Positions 1 to 8,860 are shown, numbered from the stretch's first letter. The stretch: 64,000 nucleotides of DNA from Rhizobium sp. CF080 (GCF_000282095.2 NZ_AKKC02000011.1:62001-126000); one strand, 5' to 3'. Notes: generated by a model not told the origin, from the sequence alone. Numbers and translations are program-made.

Positions 1-55
1 GATCGCCGAGGGCGGCGACCTTCTGTTCGATTGTTGTTCTGGCCTTCATTGTCAT
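1..55 (-). CDS. 5' end of a small phage-type protein, probably DUF2924 (cut by window edge)
   Basis: Minus-strand reading from ATG at 55 (or 49) gives MTMKARTTIEQKVAALGD and runs off the window. It starts three bases after the DUF3489 stop, so the two genes are probably co-transcribed. The N-terminus ending in AALGD resembles DUF2924 proteins, which commonly sit next to DUF3489 genes and a serine recombinase in alphaproteobacterial mobile regions. Only 18 residues are visible, so the family is an inference from context. Confidence 0.35.
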   Translation of the reverse strand, partial: MTMKARTTIEQKVAALGD

Positions 56-57
56 CG

Positions 58-564
58 TTAGGCTCTCGGTGCCGATACCTGGCTCTGGGAGAGGACCGCA
101 CACCTTACGCGGGGTCTTTCCGACCTCCGTGGTTCAGCGGGTGGTACGGCGGGATTGGAAGCCGACTGGCCGGCGGCTGCGACTGTCGGTGTAATCTCGG
201 AGCTCACGCCCTCGACGATCCGGTAATATGCTACCCCGTCGGCTCGTGAGCCCCGTGTGACGTCAAAACCAAGCTTCTTCCTGACCGTTCCGGAGAGGAA
301 GCCGCGAACCGAATGTGCCTGCCACCCGGTCATGGCCATGATGGATTCAAGCGAAACGCCGTCTTTGCTGCGGAGGGCCTCGATCACGTTAGAAGCTTTC
401 GTGACCCTTGCGGCCTTTGTGGCTAGTTCCGTAGGCGAGCTAACTTCCTCAGCCACCACTGTTTCCGCGCCAGCTATTTGGCGGTCGTGACCGCGCTTCG
501 CATGCCCCGCAAATTTGCTGTACTTCGCTACGTTGAAGTCCATGGGTTGATTCGTCTTGATCAT
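58..564 (-). CDS. DUF3489 domain protein
   Basis: This is a 168-residue protein with a conserved region at about residues 45-115 (SNVIEALRSKDGVSLESIMAMTGWQAHSVRGFLSG... and KKLG), the hallmark of DUF3489. It is a small winged-helix-like domain found in alphaproteobacterial mobile DNA; its molecular role is not established. The start at 564 is chosen over an upstream ATG at 744 because GGAGAAG lies just before it and the upstream residues look non-coding. The C-terminal tail is proline/alanine rich and probably disordered. It is divergent from the phage packaging genes that begin at 1093. Confidence 0.8.
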   Translation of the reverse strand: MIKTNQPMDFNVAKYSKFAGHAKRGHDRQIAGAETVVAEEVSSPTELATKAARVTKASNVIEALRSKDGVSLESIMAMTGWQAHSVRGFLSGTVRKKLGFDVTRGSRADGVAYYRIVEGVSSEITPTVAAAGQSASNPAVPPAEPRRSERPRVRCAVLSQSQVSAPRA

Positions 565-1092
565 CGTCTTCTCCGGGATCGAGGGAGCCGGCCGATCCGG
601 TCCCTGTACTGACGCAAGCCCGCGAGCAGGCGGGCGGATGATCCGAGAGGGCGGTGCTGCGCTCCCGATGACGACAGCAATGCTTGCCTTGCGCCGCAAG
701 TCCAGTGGAAGGTTCGCGAACGATGTCGAATTCAGCAGAGGCATAACGGGTGGATTCTTTAGTAATGAAGCGCCGACGGGCGTGATTTCGTCTGGACTTC
801 ACAGCGCATAAGCGGAAGCATTGAGTGCGAGTTAGGTGTTGTGTTGAGGGTTAATTTGACGAACACTTAGTAAAATCTAATTAATACACTGAACTATTGA
901 TCCGATTGCCGGAGTGCGATAGATCTCTTATCACAACCGCAACTGCGGTTGGTCACAGGCAGCATCAAAGGACGGCTTCGTCCACGGAAGCAGCCAACTT
1001 CACCCAGGCTCGAGGGCCGGGGACAGTTGGTATGTTTCCGCCTGTCTCTTCCTTCGAGCCGGATCTGTTCCGCCTCCAGAAGGTCATAGACA
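565..1092. other. Intergenic region between divergent phage-type genes
   Basis: No convincing gene. The stretch around 840-895 is AT-rich compared with its surroundings and contains TTGACG at 856-861 followed by AT-rich sequence, a possible weak promoter reading toward the methylase gene. Short open frames here overlap antisense to each other and lack ribosome sites. Confidence 0.4.
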
Positions 1093-2619
1093 ATGAATGA
1101 TGCTTCCCATCCCCAATTCCGGAAACGGTTCAGAGGCTCGCGCAACCCTGCGAAGCCGGTAAAGAGCGACCATCGGCGCCTGCTGCCCGCCGAGATCAAG
1201 GCCTTCACCAACAGGATCGTCGATCGGGTCGAACTCCAGCCGCTCGACTGCCTGAAGCCGCATCTGCGCAAGACCCGCGTTCACAACGAACGTCTGATCG
1301 GTGCCCTGATGGGTTCGTTCAACCAGTTCGGTTACCTGATCCCGATCGTCATCGACGAGAAGGGCGTCGTCCTTGCCGGTGACGCGCGTGTCGAAGCAGC
1401 CCGCCGACTCGGCATCACCCATCTGCCCTGCGTAGAGGTCAATCATCTGTCGGAGGACGACAAGCGTGCCTTCAAGATCGCCGACAACCGGCTGGCCGAG
1501 CTCGCCGAGTGGGACTTTCCCGAGCTGAAGGCCGAACTCGACTTGCTGGTGACGATCGACTTCAACCTCGATGCGATCTCGTTCACGACGCCGGAGATCG
1601 ACCTGATCGGCCAGCAGGCCGAGGCGGCTAAACCGGCCAAGCCGGATGAGGCGGACAGGTTGCCCGAGGCCGCACCGGGACCGGCCGTGACCGAACCTGG
1701 AGATATCTGGCAGCTCGGCAAGCACCGCATCATCTGCGGGAGCGCCCTCGATCCGGCGGTCCTGGAGGCGCTGATGGACGGCCGGACAGCGCGCATGGTG
1801 CTGACGGACGCGCCCTACAATGTCGCCGTGCAGGGCTTCGTCAGCGGTCTCGGCAAGTTCAGGCACCGCGAGTTCGCGATGGCTTCCGGCCAGATGTCGA
1901 AAGAGGAGTTCCTCGAATTCCTGACCAAGGCTTCGGCGCTCGCCTGCGAATACCTGATCGACGGCGGCCTGTTTTACGGCTTCATGGATTGGCGCGGCGC
2001 CGGCGTCTACATGTCGGCGCTCGACGCCTGCGGCCTCAGCCAGATCAATCTCTGCGTCTGGAACAAGGGGACGGGCGGCATGGGCACTCTCTACCGCTCG
2101 CAGCACGAGCTCTGCCTCGTCTACAAGAAGGGGAGCGCGCCTCACCTCAACAACGTCCAGCTCGGAAGCAATGGCCGATATCGCACCAATGTGTGGGACC
2201 ATCCGGGCATGGCGTCATTCGGCCGTGGCCGCGACGAAGCGCTCGCCATGCACCCGACGGTCAAGCCGGTCAACCTCCTCGTGGAGGCGATCAAGGACGT
2301 CACCGAAGTCAACGATATCGTCATCGACACCTTCCTGGGCTCCGGCTCGACGCTGATTGCGGCGCATAAGTGCGGCCGGGTCTGCCATGGCGTCGAGATT
2401 GATTCGCTTTACGCGGACACCATCGTCCGCCGCTTCGAGGCCTTCGCCGGCATCGAGGCCGTGCATGCCGTGACCGGCAAGACGTTCGCCGAGATGGGAA
2501 GGATGCGCCAGGCGCAGGCGCAAGCGGTACCGGCCGAGGATCCCGACCCGCCTTCTGTCGTCATCCGCAAGCGCAGCCGCGCGGGCACGGCTCAGCAGAT
2601 GGAGGCGGCCGATGAGTGA
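1093..2619 (+). CDS. ParB-like nuclease / DNA methylase fusion (phage-type adenine or cytosine-N4 methyltransferase)
   Basis: The protein has 508 residues. Residues ~30-150 match the ParB/Srx-like N-terminal domain (FGYLIPIVID, VVLAGDARVEAARRLG, DNRLAELAEWD). Residues ~205-460 form a DNA methyltransferase of the beta type: the catalytic motif TDAPYNV lies near residue 238 and precedes the cofactor motif FLGSGST near 414. The catalytic tetrapeptide reads DAPY instead of the usual DPPY. Such fusions occur in phages and prophages of alphaproteobacteria, usually immediately upstream of DUF5681 and terminase genes, as here. The presumed role is methylation of phage or host DNA; the recognition site cannot be read from sequence. 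Its stop overlaps the next start by 8 bases, showing translational coupling. Confidence 0.88.
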   Translation: MNDASHPQFRKRFRGSRNPAKPVKSDHRRLLPAEIKAFTNRIVDRVELQPLDCLKPHLRKTRVHNERLIGALMGSFNQFGYLIPIVIDEKGVVLAGDARVEAARRLGITHLPCVEVNHLSEDDKRAFKIADNRLAELAEWDFPELKAELDLLVTIDFNLDAISFTTPEIDLIGQQAEAAKPAKPDEADRLPEAAPGPAVTEPGDIWQLGKHRIICGSALDPAVLEALMDGRTARMVLTDAPYNVAVQGFVSGLGKFRHREFAMASGQMSKEEFLEFLTKASALACEYLIDGGLFYGFMDWRGAGVYMSALDACGLSQINLCVWNKGTGGMGTLYRSQHELCLVYKKGSAPHLNNVQLGSNGRYRTNVWDHPGMASFGRGRDEALAMHPTVKPVNLLVEAIKDVTEVNDIVIDTFLGSGSTLIAAHKCGRVCHGVEIDSLYADTIVRRFEAFAGIEAVHAVTGKTFAEMGRMRQAQAQAVPAEDPDPPSVVIRKRSRAGTAQQMEAADE

Positions 2620-3337
2620 TAAGCCGAAGATCCACCAGCGCAGCCGACCCAGACAAGGGTCGGCGGACGTGGAGCAGATCGATGTCGATGCGAAAGTGGC
2701 GCGCAAGGGCCAGGCGCCGATCGAACAGGCGATCGAAGCCTCTTTCGCCCAAGCCGAGGCTGGGGGAGGCGGTGCCTATGCGCCGCCCCCGGCCGCCGAC
2801 ACGGCCGCCGATGCATCTCCCCTCAAGCGTGGTGGCAAGGTCGCGGGCAAGGGTGGCGGCGACTACGACGTCGGTTACGGCAAGCCACCGAAGCATACGC
2901 AGTTCAAGAAGGGTCAGTGCGGTAACCCAAAAGGGCGGCCGAAGGGAGCCAAAAGCTTGAAGACTCGCCTCCAGGAGATGCTGCTGCGCCCGGTGACCAT
3001 CAATCGGAACGGCAAGCGGCTAACTATGCCCAGCATGATGGTGCCCTATGAGCAATTGCTGCAGAAAGCCGTGAAAGGAGACCCGAAGGCCCATGCTGAG
3101 TTCCATAAACTCGTCCTCCAGTTCGGCATGTTCGAGGGCGAGGGAGACAACGCGGCAGGGGGCGCGGCCGGCGAGTCGGCGGTATCCGACAGCGACATGC
3201 GCGCGTACGCTGCGCTACAGCTCGATCAGATGCTTAGGACCGGGCTTTCCAAGGCCGATGCCCGTAAGGCTATCGAAGCCTTTGGCCTGAGCCACTTCCT
3301 GCTTGATATGGGCGCCGGACTGGAGGTCGAGGAATGA
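2612..3337 (+). CDS. DUF5681 phage protein (possible small terminase-type partner)
   Basis: The protein has 241 residues. Residues ~1-90 are low-complexity and charged. The signature KGQCGNPKGRPKGAKS at about 99-114 defines DUF5681, followed by a helical region. The family is found next to large terminases in alphaproteobacterial phages and is often considered a small-terminase-like or DNA-binding partner, though this is not proved. The gene overlaps the methylase upstream by 8 bases and the terminase downstream by 4 (ATGA). Confidence 0.85.
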   Translation: MSDKPKIHQRSRPRQGSADVEQIDVDAKVARKGQAPIEQAIEASFAQAEAGGGGAYAPPPAADTAADASPLKRGGKVAGKGGGDYDVGYGKPPKHTQFKKGQCGNPKGRPKGAKSLKTRLQEMLLRPVTINRNGKRLTMPSMMVPYEQLLQKAVKGDPKAHAEFHKLVLQFGMFEGEGDNAAGGAAGESAVSDSDMRAYAALQLDQMLRTGLSKADARKAIEAFGLSHFLLDMGAGLEVEE

Positions 3338-4827
3338 ACTTCAACGCACCTTCCGATGCTCGCCTCGCGCCCATTGCGCAGACGATGATCCGTCAGTGCC
3401 TTACCGCGGCGCGGCGCGACAATCTCCATCAGTTCGTCTGGGGCGCGTTCGACGTTCTCCATGACGGGGGTAGCAGCTATATCGACAACTGGCATGTTCG
3501 GGCCATGACCCACCAGCTTCAGCGCTGTGTAAGCCTGGAGAGTCGGTTCCTGTTGATCACGCTGCCGCCCCGTTATCTGAAGACGATCTGCGCGTCGATT
3601 GCTACGCCGGCGTTCATCCTCGGGCGTAACCCGCATGCCAAGATCATCATCACGACCTATGCCGCAGACCTTAGCAACCTGATCATGTTGGGCCTGCGGC
3701 GGCTGATCACTTCACGGTACTATCAGGAGCTTTTCCCCCAGGTCCGGATCAGCGTGTCGGGGCCTGACCTCCTGACGCCCCAGACCGGTGGTATCCGCGT
3801 CACGTCGATCGGCGGCTCGGTTACGGGATTTGGCGCCGACTATATCATCATCGACGACCCGATGAAGGCACTTGACGCGACGTCGGAAGCCGAACGGCAG
3901 CGTGTTCGGGATTATATCAGCGGGTCGCTCCTCAGCCGGTTCAACAACAAGGCGCGCGGGTGCCTGATCGCCATCCAGCAGCGCCTGCATGAAGAGGACG
4001 CCGCAGCCCACCTTCTGTCGCTTGGGTGTTTCGAGCATCTCAACCTGCCCGCGATCGCGGTTGAAGACGAGATCATCATGATCGGAGATGGCACGGTTCA
4101 CCACCGCTGTGTCGGAGACGTGCTCTTTCCGCAGAACGAATCGCGGGAGACCCTGGACATGTACCGGCGCGCGATGGGTTCACAGGTGTTCGAGACCCAG
4201 TACCAGCAGAACCCAGTCCCGGACGGCGGTGGGCTGCTCGATTGGAGTATCTTCAAGACCTATGATGAAGAGCTCCAACGGGAGGACTTCCGCTGGGTCG
4301 TCCAGAGCTGGGATACGGCATGGTCGGAAGAGCTGACCGCGGATTATTCCGCCGGAACGACCTGGGGTTACCGGGACGAGGGCTAGTACCTGCTCGACGT
4401 CATCCGTGAGAGGTTGTCCTACAACGCTTTGAAGCATCGCATCCTGCGGGAAAGGAGCCGGTGGAGCCCCGGCCACATTTTGATTGAACGGACGGGATCG
4501 GGAGTCTCCCTTCTCAAGGAACTGAACCGCGAGGAGGGTCTGCGCCGGGGCCAGCTTTGCGGCATGCGGCCCAGGGTGGAGAAGGAGATCCGTTTCGCCA
4601 GTGCCGTCAGCCGGATCATGGATGGGGCGTTCTGGCTGCCTGCCGAGGTGCGCTGGCTCGCCGACTTCCGGCGGGAGTGCCTTAGCTTCCCCACCGGAAA
4701 GCACGACGACATGGTCGATAGCATGACGCAGTTCATGGCTTTCCTGGGGGAGCGGCGAGCGCAGGCCCGGCAGAGAGGCGATGAGCGGCCACGCGGAAGG
4801 ATACCTAGCATGCGGAGACGGCGCTGA
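3334..4827 (+). pseudogene. Phage large terminase, interrupted by an in-frame TAG
   Basis: The frame opened at 3334 encodes the ATPase part: a Walker A-like loop PPRYLKT near residue 70, Walker B YIIIDDP near 170 and the first nuclease acidic motif SWDTA near 325. It stops at TAG 4384-4386. The same frame then continues to 4827 without a shift and encodes the rest of the nuclease domain, ending with GKHDDMVDSM, a typical terminase C-terminal metal-binding motif. One nonsense codon therefore separates ATPase and nuclease. Without suppression the truncated product could not cut DNA, so the packaging module is probably dead. A sequencing error is the alternative. Confidence 0.88.
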
Positions 4828-4870
4828 GGTTAGGCGGCATGCATCGGTATGGCTTGAAGCAGTGTAAAAC

Positions 4871-4900
4871 AAGGCGGGTGCCGGAAGCGACGCCCGCCTT
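4871..4900. terminator. Stem-loop between convergent genes
   Basis: An 8-bp perfect stem, AAGGCGGG at 4871-4878 pairing with CCCGCCTT at 4893-4900, lies between the terminase end and the convergent minus-strand gene. T residues follow weakly (GGTCTTAT). It could serve as a bidirectional terminator. Confidence 0.55.
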
Positions 4901-4930
4901 GGTCTTATCCCACGGTCCGTCCCGCACCCA

Positions 4931-5437
4931 TCACGTCCAGCCGAGCCCGGCGGTGGTGAAGGTGAACTGATGGCGTCCATTGCCGAAGAAGGTGGGTTCG
5001 ATAGTCACCTTGCCGGAGCGCTTCAATTTGGCGAAGAAGCCGAAAGCATCTATCAGGAAGATCTGCTGTGTGCCTCCGTCGTTGGGCGTGTCGCACTGAT
5101 AGTCCTCGACCGGGCCGTCGTCGAACTTGACCGCGACCGCCGCTCCGTCGAAGCAGGCGAAGTGGCCGCTATCGGTCGTGAGGTCGACGCTAAGATCTTT
5201 CGGATTACGGCTGCGGAGCGTCAGCTGAACCCTTTTCGGCCCGGCGGGCCATGATGATTCTGCGCCGTTGTCACTGACCACCGAGGCGAAGGAGACGGTT
5301 ATGCCGCGCATCTCGTCCCTGGTCTGGCGGTAATCCCAGCCGGCGACCGAAGCCTGCACCAGCAGGGGGAGTAGAAGAAGAGCAGCCAGTAGCGGTCGAA
5401 CGCCGTGGCCGATGATGCGAACAAGGTGTCGTGCCAT
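4931..5437 (-). CDS. Hypothetical secreted protein
   Basis: This 168-residue protein has a clear N-terminal signal peptide (positively charged MARHLVRIIGHGVR, then hydrophobic LLAALLLLPLLVQASVA). The mature part is beta-rich, with two cysteines (in SGHFACF and EDYQCD). No family is recognised. The start at 5437 is preferred over 5479 because GGATCTGAGG lies upstream and the signal peptide then begins correctly. It is the last of three tightly packed minus-strand genes (10-base gap to its upstream neighbour). Its position after a phage packaging module suggests a lysis, envelope or lysogenic-conversion role, but this is only inference. Confidence 0.6.
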   Translation of the reverse strand: MARHLVRIIGHGVRPLLAALLLLPLLVQASVAGWDYRQTRDEMRGITVSFASVVSDNGAESSWPAGPKRVQLTLRSRNPKDLSVDLTTDSGHFACFDGAAVAVKFDDGPVEDYQCDTPNDGGTQQIFLIDAFGFFAKLKRSGKVTIEPTFFGNGRHQFTFTTAGLGWT

Positions 5438-5447
5438 CCGCTCTACC

Positions 5448-5909
5448 TCAGATCCGGCCAGGTGTAGCGCGAACCGCAATCACCCGCGCCGACAACGGAT
5501 CGTAGTCGCATTCGTAGGTGTGGATGATCCAGGCGCCGAAACCGTTCTGGAACTCGATGCCGTCGCCGATATAGGTAAGCGTGCCGGTCTCCCTGTTCAG
5601 CCAGGTCGGCCGCGGCAACCGAGGTTCGAAGGTACGGTTGGTCCATTTAAAGTTCAGCTTCGCCAAGCGCTCGATCGGCACCCCGCAATTCCGGCCGGCA
5701 GCCGCCTGCCATTTGCTTGCCCAACAGGTGAGGTCGCGCACGCAGGTGGAATATTCCGCCTGCCAGGTCTCGGCGGGTTCTGCGGTCTTGCTGTTGGTTG
5801 TTTCCGGGGATCCGGCCTTATTACCGGATCCTCCAAAATACCAGATTGCCGCGGCGATCAGGAGCCCAAGCCCCACCACATTCTCGATCTTGTAGTTTTG
5901 CCGACTCAT
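5448..5909 (-). CDS. Hypothetical membrane-anchored protein
   Basis: The protein has 153 residues, with one N-terminal membrane segment (VVGLGLLIAAAIWYFGG, ~11-27), a short linker rich in S/T/E, then a soluble domain with several cysteines (STCVRDLTCWASK, NCGVP, YECDYD) that may form disulphides outside the inner membrane. No family is recognised. Its start overlaps the stop of the upstream gene by four bases (ATGA), which supports translational coupling and the choice of start. Confidence 0.6.
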   Translation of the reverse strand: MSRQNYKIENVVGLGLLIAAAIWYFGGSGNKAGSPETTNSKTAEPAETWQAEYSTCVRDLTCWASKWQAAAGRNCGVPIERLAKLNFKWTNRTFEPRLPRPTWLNRETGTLTYIGDGIEFQNGFGAWIIHTYECDYDPLSARVIAVRATPGRI

Positions 5910-6256
5910 CCGTTGACCTCCCCGGTGACGACCCTGTTGTCGCGGTAGGCCTCGGCATCGATCAAAGCCTGAAGCCGCTTCTGGAGCGCGTGTTTCTGCG
6001 CCGCCAGTTCCACCGCCAGCCTCTCGCGCTCTGTCCGCTGTTGCGCGACACCCCTTGCCGCCGCACCAAGGAAGCTGAGGCCGATCGTCCGCTGCTTGCC
6101 GAGTAAAGTAGGGCTCGTCATCATGAAGAAGCCGCCGAGGCCATAAAGCAGGATCGCTCGCGTGAACCTGCCGATCGATGATCCGCGCTTGCCCGAATTG
6201 GGCGGCGCGGCTGGAGCGGCCAGGAGACCGCCTGCTTGTTCTGCTGTTTCCGTCAT
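5906..6256 (-). CDS. Hypothetical small membrane protein with coiled-coil tail
   Basis: The protein has 116 residues: a proline/alanine-rich N-terminus, one or two hydrophobic stretches at ~33-50 and ~55-70 (AILLYGLGGFFMMTSPTLLG, TIGLSFLGAAARGVA), and a charged helix (QQRTERERLAVELAAQKHALQKRLQALIDAEAYRDN) with coiled-coil character. The size and layout could fit a holin or spanin-like phage protein, but no motif proves it. A purine-rich AAGGGGATGGG precedes the start. It heads the 4931-6256 gene trio. Confidence 0.5.
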   Translation of the reverse strand: MTETAEQAGGLLAAPAAPPNSGKRGSSIGRFTRAILLYGLGGFFMMTSPTLLGKQRTIGLSFLGAAARGVAQQRTERERLAVELAAQKHALQKRLQALIDAEAYRDNRVVTGEVNG

Positions 6257-6289
6257 CCCATCCCCTTGCTGATGTCCCCTAAATGTCCG

Positions 6290-6541
6290 CTAGATCGTGT
6301 CGATCTCTTCCCAAGTGCCGTCGGCGCGGCTCGCTGCCCGCCTCAGCGCCACTATTCGGGCGGTCGGCTCGTGCAGACAGAAGGCCAAGGTGGCGATCGC
6401 GCCGGGTTCGATAGGTTCTCTGCCTTCGCCAAGATGGCGCAGCACGGCGGCGATCCCCTCGACGAACCTGAGGTCCTCCTCGATCGCCAGAGCCAGTGGA
6501 GATGCCGTTACGGGCGGATCGGTTTTGTCGTCATGCGCCAT
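6290..6541 (-). CDS. Hypothetical small soluble protein
   Basis: This 83-residue acidic protein (MAHDDKTDPPVTASPLALAIEEDLRFVEGIAAVLRHLGEG...) is predicted to be mostly helical. No family is recognised. The start at 6541 is supported by GGAGG seven bases upstream; an ATG at 6595 has no such site. It is transcribed away from the Xre-type regulator at 6666 and probably heads the minus-strand set down to 4931, so that regulator may control the operon. Confidence 0.5.
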   Translation of the reverse strand: MAHDDKTDPPVTASPLALAIEEDLRFVEGIAAVLRHLGEGREPIEPGAIATLAFCLHEPTARIVALRRAASRADGTWEEIDTI

Positions 6542-6613
6542 TGTGGGCCTCCAGCTCCGATGGACTTCGGCGAACGGCATTTTCCCGAAGCACACTTCAT
6601 GCGACAGACCAAT

Positions 6614-6625
6614 GCTAAAGTTAGC
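6614..6625. promoter_or_regulatory. Possible operator for the Xre-type regulator
   Basis: A perfect dyad GCTAA-AG-TTAGC lies in the 124-base gap between the divergent genes at 6541 and 6666. Position and symmetry fit a repressor operator. The repressor assignment is inference. Confidence 0.35.
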
Positions 6626-6665
6626 TTCATGGTCAAGTCTAAATCACGAAGTCATCTTCGCCTTC

Positions 6666-7010
6666 ATGACGGATACATTGAAACAGGCGATCGGATCGCA
6701 GGTGAAGGCCGCGCGCGAGCGCCGGCGCTGGACCCAGGAAGAACTGGCAGCCAAGATCGGCAAGACGCCGGAAAGCGTCTCCAATATCGAGCGCAGCGTC
6801 CATCTGCCGGCACTCGATACGCTGATCGACCTCGCGGCCGTGCTCGATCTCGACATCATGGGAATGATCGACGCCGGCCAGTCGAAGCGCAGGCTGTCCA
6901 AGAAACGGCTCAAGCAGGAGGCCGAGATCGCCATGATCGTCCGCGATCTCAGCGATGCTGCCGTCGCCATCGCCGCACAGCAAATCGCAGCTTTGGATCG
7001 GGTGAAATAG
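6666..7010 (+). CDS. Xre/Cro-type helix-turn-helix regulator
   Basis: The protein has 114 residues. Residues ~6-62 form an HTH_3 domain (KAARERRRWTQEELAAKIGKTPESVSNIERSVHLPALDTLIDLAAVLDL), followed by a basic linker and a helical tail probably used for dimerisation. The start at ATG 6666 is chosen because the domain begins immediately; the open frame extends further upstream but antisense to the 6290-6541 gene. It is divergent from the small-gene cluster and probably represses that cluster and itself. The family assignment is firm; the regulon is inferred. Confidence 0.82.
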   Translation: MTDTLKQAIGSQVKAARERRRWTQEELAAKIGKTPESVSNIERSVHLPALDTLIDLAAVLDLDIMGMIDAGQSKRRLSKKRLKQEAEIAMIVRDLSDAAVAIAAQQIAALDRVK

Positions 7011-7102
7011 AGGAGAGGCCCATGACAAGCGAATGGTGGGCGTCAAACGATATTTAGCTCTTCTGATATCGTGGAGTTGCTGCGAACTTGCCTTATCTCC
7101 TA

Positions 7103-7947
7103 GGCTCAGGACTCGTTAAATCACATCCAGAAGATGACGGCTACGGCGATGCATATGCTTGAGAAATAGGTGTGTGCGCAGCGGTCGTATCTGGTGTGAA
7201 TCCGCCTCCAGTCCTTGAGCCTGCCGAACATGTTTTCGATCTTGTGGCGCTTTTTGTAGAGCGTCGGATCATGTGGGATGACGCTCTTGCGGTTTGCCCG
7301 AGATGGAATGCAGGCCGTGATCTTGCGTGCGGCCAAGGCGTCTCGAAACCAGTCGGCGTCATAGCCCTTGTCGGCCAATAGGGTCTTGGCCTTGGGAAAG
7401 GCGGCGAGCATTTTCGCTGCCCCTTTGTAGTCGCTCATCTGCCCTTCGCTCAGAAGCAGGATGAGCGGTCGACCATGACCATCGCAGACGGCATGCAGCT
7501 TGGAGTTCAATCCACCTTTGGTGCGTCCGATACGTCGGGGAACATCCCCTTTTTTAGCAGACTGGCTGCGGTGCGGTGGGCTTTCAAGTGGGTCGCGTCG
7601 ATCATCAACTGCTCGGGCCTGCCGCGTCTAGCGGTCAGTTCGGCCAAAATCCGGTTGAACACGCCGAGCCTGCTCCAGCGGATGAAGCGGTTGTAGATCG
7701 TCTTGTGCGGGCCATATTCCTTGGGCGCGTCGCGCCACCGTAGCCCGTTGGGTAAAACGAAAATAATGCCGCTCAAAATCAGTCGATCGTCAACGCGCGG
7801 AATACCGTGGGACAGCGGGAAGTACGGCTCGATCCGACGCATCTGCGCCTCCGACAACAACAGCAAATCACTCATCGCAGGGCTCCTTTCGATCCGAATG
7901 AATCAAAGCCACCGCGACGCTGCAAGCTATTTAATGGTTCCTGAGCC
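7103..7947 (-). mobile_element. IS5-family element (IS427-like), copy A
   Basis: An 845-bp element with imperfect terminal inverted repeats of about 20 bp (GGCTCAGGACTCGTTAAAT at the left, the complement of GGCTCAGGAACCATTAAAT at the right). It is flanked by TA on both sides (7101-7102 and 7948-7949), consistent with a 2-bp target duplication in CTAG-like targets. It lies 15 bases after the rmlA stop. It is almost identical to copies at 11866-12710 and 17072-17916; its right repeat carries one T where the others have C. Confidence 0.95.
7121..7875 (-). CDS. IS5-family transposase (OrfA 7507-7875, OrfB 7121-7510, joined by -1 frameshift), copy A
   Basis: OrfA (122 residues) holds the N-terminal domain and the first catalytic Asp (MIDATHLKAH). 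OrfB holds DKGYDA with the second Asp and the YKKRHKIENMFGRLKDW motif with the catalytic Glu. A full DDE transposase needs both parts. The OrfB frame is open back to the A-AAA-AAG run in OrfA, so -1 slippage would give the family sequence GRTKGGLNSKLHAVCDG across the junction. OrfA alone may act as an inhibitor in related elements. Confidence 0.9.
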
Positions 7948-7962
7948 TAGCAGTGATCGTTT

Positions 7963-8856
7963 CTAGCCTCCGTGGGTCTGATGCTGCGTGGAATCCCGTA
8001 GAAGCGCCGTTAGATATTGTCCGTAAGCACTCCGGCCGTACTGGGTGGAGATGCGTTCAAGTTGGTCGGCGTCTATAAAACTCAACCGATAGGCGATTTC
8101 TTCAGGGCAGCAGATTTTGACGCCCTGTCGGCGTTCAAGCGTGGAGACAAATTCGGATGCTTCCAGCAGGCTATCGGGTGTTCCGGTATCGAGCCAGGCA
8201 TAACCGCGTCCCATCATCTCCACATGTAGCGTTCCGCGTTCGAGATAGGCGCGATTGACGTCGGTGATTTCCAGTTCCCCCCGTGCCGATGGTTTCAGGT
8301 TGGCCGCGATGTCGATGACGTCCTTGTCGTAGAAATATAAGCCGGTGACGGCCCAGTTGGAGCGGGGACGTTCCGGCTTCTCTTCGATCGACGCCGCTTT
8401 CATCTGCTTGTCGAACTCGACCACGCCATAACGTTGCGGATCATTGACGTGATAGGCAAACACCGTGGCTCCGCTTTCCCGCGCCATGGCGCTTTTGAAA
8501 AGGTCGGTGATGCCATGGCCGAAAAAGATGTTATCGCCAAGGATCAGACAGGACGAGCTGGAACCAACGAAGTCGGCTCCGATGATATAGGCTTGTGCCA
8601 GACCATCCGGAGAGGGTTGCTCCGCATAGGACAACGAGAGCCCCCATTGGGAACCGTCGCCGAGCAATTGCTGGAAATTCGGGAGGTCTTTCGGTGTCGA
8701 TATGATCAGAATCTCGCGGATTCCCGCCAGCATCAGCGTGGACAGCGGATAATATATCATCGGCTTGTCGTAGATCGGCATGAGCTGTTTCGACATCACC
8801 TGAGTCATCGGGTGTAGCCGCGTACCGCTGCCGCCGGCGAGAATAATTCCCTTCAT
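7963..8856 (-). CDS. rmlA: Glucose-1-phosphate thymidylyltransferase
   Basis: This 297-residue enzyme makes dTDP-glucose from glucose-1-phosphate and dTTP, the first step to dTDP-L-rhamnose. The N-terminus MKGIILAGGSGTRLHPMT is the nucleotide-binding signature of sugar nucleotidyltransferases, followed by SKQLMPIYDKPMIYYPLS and EKPERPRSNWAVTGLYFYD, typical of RmlA. The longer open frame to 9207 is ignored because RmlA starts exactly at 8856. It is the last gene of the rmlC-B-D-A operon, four bases after rmlD. Insertion element copy A sits just beyond its stop and leaves the gene intact. Confidence 0.95.
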   Translation of the reverse strand: MKGIILAGGSGTRLHPMTQVMSKQLMPIYDKPMIYYPLSTLMLAGIREILIISTPKDLPNFQQLLGDGSQWGLSLSYAEQPSPDGLAQAYIIGADFVGSSSSCLILGDNIFFGHGITDLFKSAMARESGATVFAYHVNDPQRYGVVEFDKQMKAASIEEKPERPRSNWAVTGLYFYDKDVIDIAANLKPSARGELEITDVNRAYLERGTLHVEMMGRGYAWLDTGTPDSLLEASEFVSTLERRQGVKICCPEEIAYRLSFIDADQLERISTQYGRSAYGQYLTALLRDSTQHQTHGG

Positions 8857-8860
8857 TCGT

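Noticed and set aside
1084..2202. Long open frame of 372 codons on the minus strand
   Set aside because: It is antisense to the methylase gene, has no recognisable family and results from GC-rich codon bias.
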